From positions 310,001 through 374,000 of the forward strand of contig CBDHFQ010000033.1 of the NCBI GenBank assembly GCA_965262565.1: DNA of 64,000 nt, written 5' to 3'. Positions 58,773 through 64,000 of the stretch are shown here, piece by piece (the first letter of the stretch is position 1; each line of letters starts with the position of its first letter). Origin of the DNA: CBDHFQ01 sp965262565. Lineage in GTDB: Bacteria; Bacteroidota; Bacteroidia; J057. The position numbers and the translations under genes were made by a program. The notes beneath the pieces are model-generated. The model saw nothing but the letters and a program-made list of their open reading frames with translations. It did not search any database and had not been told where the DNA came from.

Positions 58773-59783
58773 TTATTGGAAACCTTCTACGCCACTTACT
58801 GTGGTGTATTTGAGTATAGCTTGCTTTTTATCAGGGAAAACGTATTTATATGCGCTGTGGGACATTAAGGCTGCTTCATGAAAACCACAAAGGATTAATT
58901 TTAGTTTTCCTGGGTAGGTATTAATATCTCCAATGGCATATAACCCAGGAATGTTAGTCGAATAATCTCTGGTATCTACAGCGACAGCTCTTTTGTCAAT
59001 ATTCAATCCCCAATCAGCAATTGGACCTAATTTAGGACTTAGCCCAAACAGCGGAATTAAATAATCAACATCTATATCTGTCCTTTCCTTAGCCTTATTT
59101 ACAATCGTTACCTTTTCTAAATGACCATTTCCGTGAGCTGCATTCAACTGAGCATTTAAGTAAAGTTTGATTTTACCAGTCTCAGCAAGTTCCATCATCT
59201 TAGATACCGAATCTGGCGCTCCCCTAAATCCTTCTCTTCTGTGGACCAGAGAGATTTCTTTGGCTAAATCACTTAAATAAATCACCCAATCTAAGGCAGA
59301 ATCTCCTCCACCTGCGATAAGAACACGTTTATCCTTATATTTTTCAGGATTTACCACGTGATAATCAATTCCGTTAGATTCAAATTCTTCCCTTCTGTCC
59401 ATTTCGGGTTTCCTCGGTTCAAAACTTCCCAGACCCGCTGCAATAACTACTACTTTTGAATGAATTTCTGTACCAAGATGAGTTTTCAACAGGAAAGATC
59501 CATCCTCCTGTTTTTGGACTTCCTCTACGCGTTCTCCCAAGGTATACGTAGGATCAAATGGTGCTATTTGATCCTTAAGTTTAACAATTAACTCTTCAGC
59601 CATAATTTCCGGATATCCCGGAATATCGTATATGGGTTTCTTAGGGTAGATCTCTGTTAACTGGCCGCCTATTTGGGGAAGCGCATCTACTAAATGACAG
59701 CGCATTTTCAATAATCCCGCTTCAAAAACCGCAAATAATCCTACCGGCCCTGCCCCTATAATACAAATATCAGTTTGAATCAT
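58773..59783 (-). CDS. Ferredoxin-NADP reductase, type 2 (thioredoxin reductase-like)
   Basis: From the ATG at 59783 the protein has 336 residues, the normal length. It has an N-terminal FAD motif (DICIIGAGPVGLFAVFEAGL), the FNR2-type LVDALPQIGGQLTEIYPKKP, an NADPH motif (RVLIAGGGDSALDWVIYLSD) and the C-terminal FAD contact NIPGLYAIGDINTYPGKLKL. It lacks the CxxC redox pair of thioredoxin reductases, which is why FNR type 2 is preferred. A longer frame from 59897 is rejected because a good promoter lies inside it. It is followed by a ferredoxin gene in the same operon. Confidence 0.92.
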   Translation of the reverse strand: MIQTDICIIGAGPVGLFAVFEAGLLKMRCHLVDALPQIGGQLTEIYPKKPIYDIPGYPEIMAEELIVKLKDQIAPFDPTYTLGERVEEVQKQEDGSFLLKTHLGTEIHSKVVVIAAGLGSFEPRKPEMDRREEFESNGIDYHVVNPEKYKDKRVLIAGGGDSALDWVIYLSDLAKEISLVHRREGFRGAPDSVSKMMELAETGKIKLYLNAQLNAAHGNGHLEKVTIVNKAKERTDIDVDYLIPLFGLSPKLGPIADWGLNIDKRAVAVDTRDYSTNIPGLYAIGDINTYPGKLKLILCGFHEAALMSHSAYKYVFPDKKQAILKYTTVSGVEGFQ

Positions 59784-59854
59784 TCCTTTTGCTATAATAT
59801 ATTTCCTACTATTATAATAAACCCCTGTTGCTGTATTACACTTTGTAAGAGTTG

Positions 59855-59886
59855 CAAATTTATAGTAATTAATATTGCAATTACAA
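59855..59886 (-). promoter_or_regulatory. Predicted promoter of the ferredoxin reductase operon
   Basis: On the minus strand TAAATTTG (59862-59855) matches the -7 consensus TAnnTTTG, with a TTG element at 59886-59884, 21 bases upstream. Transcription would begin near 59849, about 66 bases before the ATG at 59783. Confidence 0.55.
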
Positions 59887-60011
59887 GCCCTGACCATTAA
59901 ATACTTAATATAAAAAAGCCACTTTTAGGGAAAATATGAGAATCAGAAGCTCGTAATTTCCAAGATTCTATAAATAACTGTGTAAAACCAAGTATGTTTT
60001 AATGGCTGACC

Positions 60012-61853
60012 TTAAACAGAGGATGGTCCTCTCCCCAACATTTTATCTAAATTATACGCTGAACTGATCAAGGCCAAATGAGTGAATGCCTGAGGAAAAT
60101 TACCTAGGGCCTCTCCACAAGGTCCCGTTTGTTCTGCAAATAAACCTAAATGGTTGGAGTAGTTAAGCATATGTTCGAACCACAATCTGGCATGTTCCAA
60201 CATCTTTTTATCGTTTGCTCCAGCTCTGGTCATAGCTTCTACCAACCAGAACGTACAAATGTTAAAAGTGCCCTCTTCGCCGGAGAGACCATCATCTGTG
60301 TGCTGAATATTGTATCTGTACACTAATCCATTAGACACTAATCCGCCTTTGTCAGGACTTTTCATAGTGGCTTTCAAGGTAGCTATCATTCGGGGATCTG
60401 AGGGAGATACAAATAACACTAGCGGCATCATAAGATTAGCAGCATCCAGTGCGTTACTTCCATAATACTGGACAAAGGTCTTTTGGTCTTCACTCCAGCC
60501 TTTCTTCATAATTTCCTCATAAATGTTGTCCCTGACGATGAGCCAATCATTTCTACGGCTGGGAAATGACCTTTTATCTGCCAATCTAATAGCTCTGTCA
60601 AGTGCAACCCAGGACATGAGTTTTGAGTAAACGAAGTGTTGTTGGCCACTTCTCACCTCCCATATCCCTTCATCCTTTTGTTGCCAATTTTTCGATACCC
60701 AGTCCGTTAACCTTCTAAGGTGTTCCCAAAATTCATAAGAGATGGGAGTTCCATATTTATTGTGCAAGTAAATGGAATCCATTAATTCTCCATAAATATC
60801 TAACTGTAGCTGATTATACGCACCATTTCCTATTCTCACTGGTTTTGATCCTTTATATCCATCTAAATGATCCAGAATTTCTTCGGTCAATTCATGCCTT
60901 CCATCGATTCCATACATGATTTGCATAGAACCGTCTGGGTTTAGTTCTCTGCATCTTGCTTCTACCCATTCCATAAAAGCAGCAGCTTCTTCAGTAAACC
61001 CTATTCTTAGGAATGCATAAATAGTAAAAGCTGCATCTCGAATCCAGGTATATCTATAGTCCCAATTTCTTTCTCCCCCAATTCCCTCAGGTAAACTACA
61101 GGTGGGAGCTGCGATAATGGCGCCTGTAGGTTGAAAGGTTAATAACTTTAGGGTAAGCGCTGAACGATAGACCATTTCTCTCCATCTTCCTGCATATCTA
61201 CAATTCCCTAACCAATTACGCCAATAGGAAATCGTGTTTTCGAAAACTGCATTAGCCATCTCGTTTGAGCTTTCTTTTTGATCTCTAACCCTATCTGTTA
61301 CTTCGGTTAACATGAAAGTCACCGTTTGATTTTCTGCTACGGTAAATCGGGATACTACTGCATTGCCTTCCCGCTCCATGATTCTTGTTCCATAAAGCCC
61401 CAACTGAAGCTGTGGATGTTCAAAAATGGCTTTTTTGTCTTCTAAAAATATATGGTGCTTGTCTCTGGCGTAGTTAAATGCAGGTTCACAATACATTTCA
61501 AAGGGGATAGTACCTCTTACTCCCCGAATCATACGAATAATCTGAGGCTTATGAATACCTGTTTTGGAAGAGGCTATCGGCATAAAATCAATTAATTCTG
61601 CAACACCGCCTGCCGAGAAAAACTTAGTCATGAGTACATTGGTATCTGGCCAATAAGCTTGTTTTACCTGAAAAGTATGTTGTGGGGCTATCTGAAAACA
61701 TCCGCCTATCTTGTCATCGAGAATTTTGGCAAAGATACTTGGAGAGTCAAAATAAGGATAACAGCACCAGTCAATAGAGCCATTGGTTCCTACCAATGCG
61801 ACAGTGTGCATATCTCCTATCATTCCATAATTTTCGATGGGAAGGTAAGCCAT
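60012..61853 (-). CDS. Glycoside hydrolase family 15 protein (glucoamylase/trehalase-like)
   Basis: The 613-residue protein has the N-terminal beta-sandwich of GH15 trehalase-like enzymes (YLPIENYGMIGDMHTVALVG, GSIDWCCYPYFDSPSIFAKI) and the alpha-barrel catalytic domain with NWDYRYTWIRDA (263-274) and EEGTFNICTFWLVEAMTRAG near residues 534-553, which includes the second catalytic-region glutamate. It would hydrolyse alpha-glucosides such as trehalose, or oligosaccharides; the N-terminal type suggests a trehalase, but substrate is not certain. No signal peptide, so cytoplasmic. It follows a secreted VOC gene by 42 bases. Confidence 0.9.
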   Translation of the reverse strand: MAYLPIENYGMIGDMHTVALVGTNGSIDWCCYPYFDSPSIFAKILDDKIGGCFQIAPQHTFQVKQAYWPDTNVLMTKFFSAGGVAELIDFMPIASSKTGIHKPQIIRMIRGVRGTIPFEMYCEPAFNYARDKHHIFLEDKKAIFEHPQLQLGLYGTRIMEREGNAVVSRFTVAENQTVTFMLTEVTDRVRDQKESSNEMANAVFENTISYWRNWLGNCRYAGRWREMVYRSALTLKLLTFQPTGAIIAAPTCSLPEGIGGERNWDYRYTWIRDAAFTIYAFLRIGFTEEAAAFMEWVEARCRELNPDGSMQIMYGIDGRHELTEEILDHLDGYKGSKPVRIGNGAYNQLQLDIYGELMDSIYLHNKYGTPISYEFWEHLRRLTDWVSKNWQQKDEGIWEVRSGQQHFVYSKLMSWVALDRAIRLADKRSFPSRRNDWLIVRDNIYEEIMKKGWSEDQKTFVQYYGSNALDAANLMMPLVLFVSPSDPRMIATLKATMKSPDKGGLVSNGLVYRYNIQHTDDGLSGEEGTFNICTFWLVEAMTRAGANDKKMLEHARLWFEHMLNYSNHLGLFAEQTGPCGEALGNFPQAFTHLALISSAYNLDKMLGRGPSSV

Positions 61854-61895
61854 AAGTTAGGTTAGTTACAATTATTATGAGGGATGATGTTGGAA

Positions 61896-62924
61896 TCAGT
61901 TTGTAAGTAATATCGCATGTTCATCTGGATCGCGGACCAATATTGCTTCTTGAAAGTCAAAAGCTTCATGAGATAACTTGATAATTTCCTGAGAGACGAA
62001 AGATACTTCATGTTGTTTGAGTAAGTTCACTAGCTCAGAAAGATTGGGAATTCTTATGTGCGTATGCCAATGCCAAAGATCTGTTACTGCACTTGTTTCG
62101 GGATAGGGTCTTCCTCCCGGAGGAGCTAAGTATTGTAAAAACTCTACTCCATACCCTTCTTTTGCATGAAGCCCAGTAATTAATAGATGGGCACCAAATA
62201 CCTGGTTGAGACGTTCCTGTTCCGGGCCATAATTTTCACTATTGCCGGCTACTGTTAATCCTATCAATTCGCTGTAAAACTTAGTGCTAAGTACTGTGGA
62301 AGAAATCCCTATAGCCGTATGATCAATTCCAAGAAATAAATGGTTGGATTGTTGCCATTTGGGATTTCCTTTTCCAGGTGGATATTGGATAATTTCTAAA
62401 TTGTGCCCATCGGGATCCCTGAAATAAAAAGCTGAGATTCCTGAGGCTGCCTGGATATATTCAGGAAGCGTCTGTGGTGCTGTAGATACATGTTGTACCT
62501 GATTTTTTCTGAGTATTTGGTAAGCACTGTCTATGTCGCTCACCACAATTGCCACATGCTGAAACCATAAATCGTTGCTTTGTGAATCTAACGGGATTTT
62601 TTTTCTCGAAGCAGAATGTTCAAACTCCATTAGTTGTATTTGCTCATTTCCCAAGGCTAGGGTTACCATCTTTACAAGTCCAGGTGAGCCAGACAGTCCA
62701 AATAAGGGTTGGATAATGGACCCATTTACTTCATGTTTAGATACCACTTTAAACGGAAGAATGTTGGTATAGAAATCTGTGGCTTCCTCTAAATTAGATA
62801 CGGTAATGCTAACCCTTTCTACTTCTAGCGCTGACTGCCCGGATAATTTAGTAGTCCCGAAGACGCATATTAGGCCTGTAAGACAAATTAAGTGAGTGAA
62901 AGTTGTTCGTAAGTTATTCATCAA
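61896..62924 (-). CDS. Secreted two-domain VOC (glyoxalase/dioxygenase-like) protein
   Basis: The 342-residue protein begins with a signal peptide (LICLTGLICVFGTTKLSGQS). Two VOC units follow: about 35-185 (ERVSITVSNLEEATDFYTNI through FYFRDPDGHNLEIIQYPPG) and about 195-340 (FLGIDHTAIGISSTVLSTKF through AILVRDPDEHAILLTN). Each has the DPDGH/DPDEH motif typical of metal-binding VOC ends. It may be a secreted dioxygenase-like enzyme; signal peptides are uncommon in this family. It precedes the GH15 gene by 42 bases on the same strand. Confidence 0.82.
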   Translation of the reverse strand: MMNNLRTTFTHLICLTGLICVFGTTKLSGQSALEVERVSITVSNLEEATDFYTNILPFKVVSKHEVNGSIIQPLFGLSGSPGLVKMVTLALGNEQIQLMEFEHSASRKKIPLDSQSNDLWFQHVAIVVSDIDSAYQILRKNQVQHVSTAPQTLPEYIQAASGISAFYFRDPDGHNLEIIQYPPGKGNPKWQQSNHLFLGIDHTAIGISSTVLSTKFYSELIGLTVAGNSENYGPEQERLNQVFGAHLLITGLHAKEGYGVEFLQYLAPPGGRPYPETSAVTDLWHWHTHIRIPNLSELVNLLKQHEVSFVSQEIIKLSHEAFDFQEAILVRDPDEHAILLTN

Positions 62925-63354
62925 ATATTGGGGATCTGGTAATTACTGACTGATAAATCGGGTATTTTATTCATATATGGTGTCAGTTAGAAGATGAAAA
63001 CCTGGATTAAAGCTATATTTGTTGCTATTTAGTATTCGATTCAGTGGGTTAGAAGAATATGTACCTACATCGATCACTTCATTACAGCTACAGAATGTTC
63101 GATTGCTTTCATTACACAGGATCTTATACTTCTTAATTCTGGAAGATCCTTTAGCTAAAAAATTGGTCTCCTATCGTACATTTTTTACCTTATATGATTG
63201 GTATATTTGTACCTCTTTATTAAGAAACTTTATCAGAAGGTGATATTTATGCTTCATGTGGTCTTTTGATGGTATTTTAATAAAGGCCAGAGATGACTAG
63301 TACTGTTAGGAGATTCTTTAGTCTTTTGTGAAAGGCTTACATTAAACTAACTAA
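62925..63354. other. Divergent intergenic region, no gene called
   Basis: These 430 bases separate the leftward VOC gene from the rightward YtxJ gene. A 74-codon frame at 63019-63243 lacks coding character. No clear TAnnTTTG promoter element was seen, although an AT-rich TCTTTTGTG lies near 63327. Confidence 0.45.
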
Positions 63355-63771
63355 ATGAATAAAATAATGGACATATTAAAGTCTTGGATTTCCCCTGGTA
63401 ATGAGAGTGGTACAGAAGTGAGTGAATTTTCATGGATTAAACTGGATCATCGAACACAAGTAAAGGATTTACTTGACATATCCCAACAACGTCCCATTAT
63501 CATTTTTAAGCATTCTACCAGATGTGGGATTAGTGCCGCTGTAAAAGCACATCTTGCTAAAGAGTGGAATTTCTCTCAAAAGGAACTTCCTTTCTATTAT
63601 TTGGATTTAATTACCTATAGGGCTTTATCAAATGAGATTGCAGAAACGTTGAATATATGGCATCAATCGCCTCAAATTATCTTGATATATAAAGGAGAAG
63701 TTGTTTTTCATACATCTCATCATGCGATCGATATACATAAAATTCAGACAGAATTTGATAAAATAGGTTAA
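63355..63771 (+). CDS. ytxJ: YtxJ-family protein (bacillithiol system, monothiol thioredoxin-like)
   Basis: The 138-residue protein has the YtxJ/DUF2847 fold: FSWIKLDHRTQVKDLLDISQ, then QRPIIIFKHSTRCGISAAVK with a single active-site cysteine in TRC-x-IS, FYYLDLITYRALSNEIAETL and IWHQSPQIILIYKGEVVFHT with the cis-proline segment. Family members are thought to act as bacilliredoxins, removing bacillithiol from proteins, so the host probably makes bacillithiol. A second ATG at 63367 would drop four residues. A good terminator follows at 63804. Confidence 0.88.
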   Translation: MNKIMDILKSWISPGNESGTEVSEFSWIKLDHRTQVKDLLDISQQRPIIIFKHSTRCGISAAVKAHLAKEWNFSQKELPFYYLDLITYRALSNEIAETLNIWHQSPQIILIYKGEVVFHTSHHAIDIHKIQTEFDKIG

Positions 63772-63803
63772 TTTAAAAGGGTATTATTTTCATGAAAATA
63801 TGA

Positions 63804-63838
63804 ACGGCTTCCCATTTAGGAGGGAAGCCGTATTTTTG
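63804..63838 (+). terminator. Rho-independent terminator of ytxJ
   Basis: ACGGCTTCCC (63804-63813) and GGGAAGCCGT (63822-63831) form a perfect 10-base stem with an 8-base loop, followed by a T-rich run. It begins 33 bases after the stop. Confidence 0.88.
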
Positions 63839-64000
63839 TTTGAAAAGTTCATTTCACTGTTCGATTCGACAGTTTTTTTTAATGATTGGTTACCATTCAG
63901 GTATTTATACAATACATATTTAAACAAAGAGCAGAAAAAAAAATTAATAAAACATTATAGGTGGTAAGATTTTTGTGAAGATGTTATGAAAACTAGGACG

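Noticed and set aside
63019..63243. 74-codon plus-strand frame upstream of ytxJ
   Set aside because: Biased composition without a domain or plausible start region; AT-rich DNA gives such frames by chance.
1..64000. tRNA, rRNA, CRISPR array, prophage or intact insertion sequence
   Set aside because: None seen on either strand; no regularly spaced repeats, no transposase with terminal repeats, no rRNA-like sequence.

Overview
This window is a chromosomal segment of a Bacteroidota bacterium, most likely a cytophagia- or saprospiria-like lineage. The supporting signs are a C-terminal type IX secretion sorting domain, A-rich translation starts with little Shine-Dalgarno signal, TAnnTTTG-type promoter elements, PadR-linked FtsX/MacB-type permeases with an N-terminal 'permease prefix' domain, two DUF1080 proteins, a YtxJ (bacillithiol system) protein and a moderate, AT-leaning base composition. 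I saw no tRNA, rRNA, CRISPR array, phage or intact transposon. The genus is not determined.

Layout. 0-6.2 kb: the start of a secreted protein (probably TPR-CHAT) running off the left edge, a divergent ECF sigma factor with a membrane TPR protein, an unrecognised two-repeat protein, a DUF1080 protein, a carbohydrate-binding-like secreted protein and a small membrane protein. 6.6-13.2 kb: a minus-strand tripartite RND efflux operon (TetR, TolC-like, membrane fusion lipoprotein, RND pump) with a good terminator and two matching inverted-repeat operators. 13.3-14.8 kb: a membrane protein and a low-complexity secreted protein. 15.3-20.1 kb: ECF sigma factor, anti-sigma-like membrane TPR protein and a TPR-CHAT peptidase whose reading frame is broken once. 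20.1-34.5 kb: three PadR regulators with four large FtsX-type permeases, interrupted by an AAA-ATPase/PD-(D/E)XK protein and a decayed alpha/beta hydrolase lipoprotein. 34.6-36.5 kb: a 58-bp remnant of a second AAA-ATPase copy, a SUMF1-like protein and an Rpn-type nuclease that has lost its catalytic core. 37-40.6 kb: prohibitin-like protein, L-2-hydroxyglutarate oxidase and the ribosomal operon rpsF-rpsR-rplI. 40.7-51.9 kb: a coiled-coil/HhH membrane protein with an OmpA-like protein, M61 aminopeptidase, lipoprotein, AraC-type regulator, sulfatase, Omp85-like barrel and a small P-loop kinase. 52.4-64 kb: a large secreted metzincin with PA14 and T9SS domains, a VOC/DinB/SRPBCC operon, DUF1080, ferredoxin plus ferredoxin-NADP reductase, a GH15 enzyme with a secreted VOC protein, and YtxJ.

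The best candidate for an undescribed system is the repeated set of ECF sigma factor, single-pass membrane protein with an anti-sigma-like N-terminus and periplasmic TPRs, and periplasmic membrane-anchored TPR-CHAT peptidase. It is seen complete at 15.3-20.1 kb and, by inference, divergently arranged at the left edge. Its topology suggests sigma-factor release by a caspase-like peptidase. Second in interest are the PadR-permease modules, each with its own repeat operator and no ATPase beside it, and a block (29-36.5 kb) where three separate genes carry deletions or truncations. A possible small RNA is visible downstream of rplI. All functional statements rest on reading motifs by eye; no database search was run.
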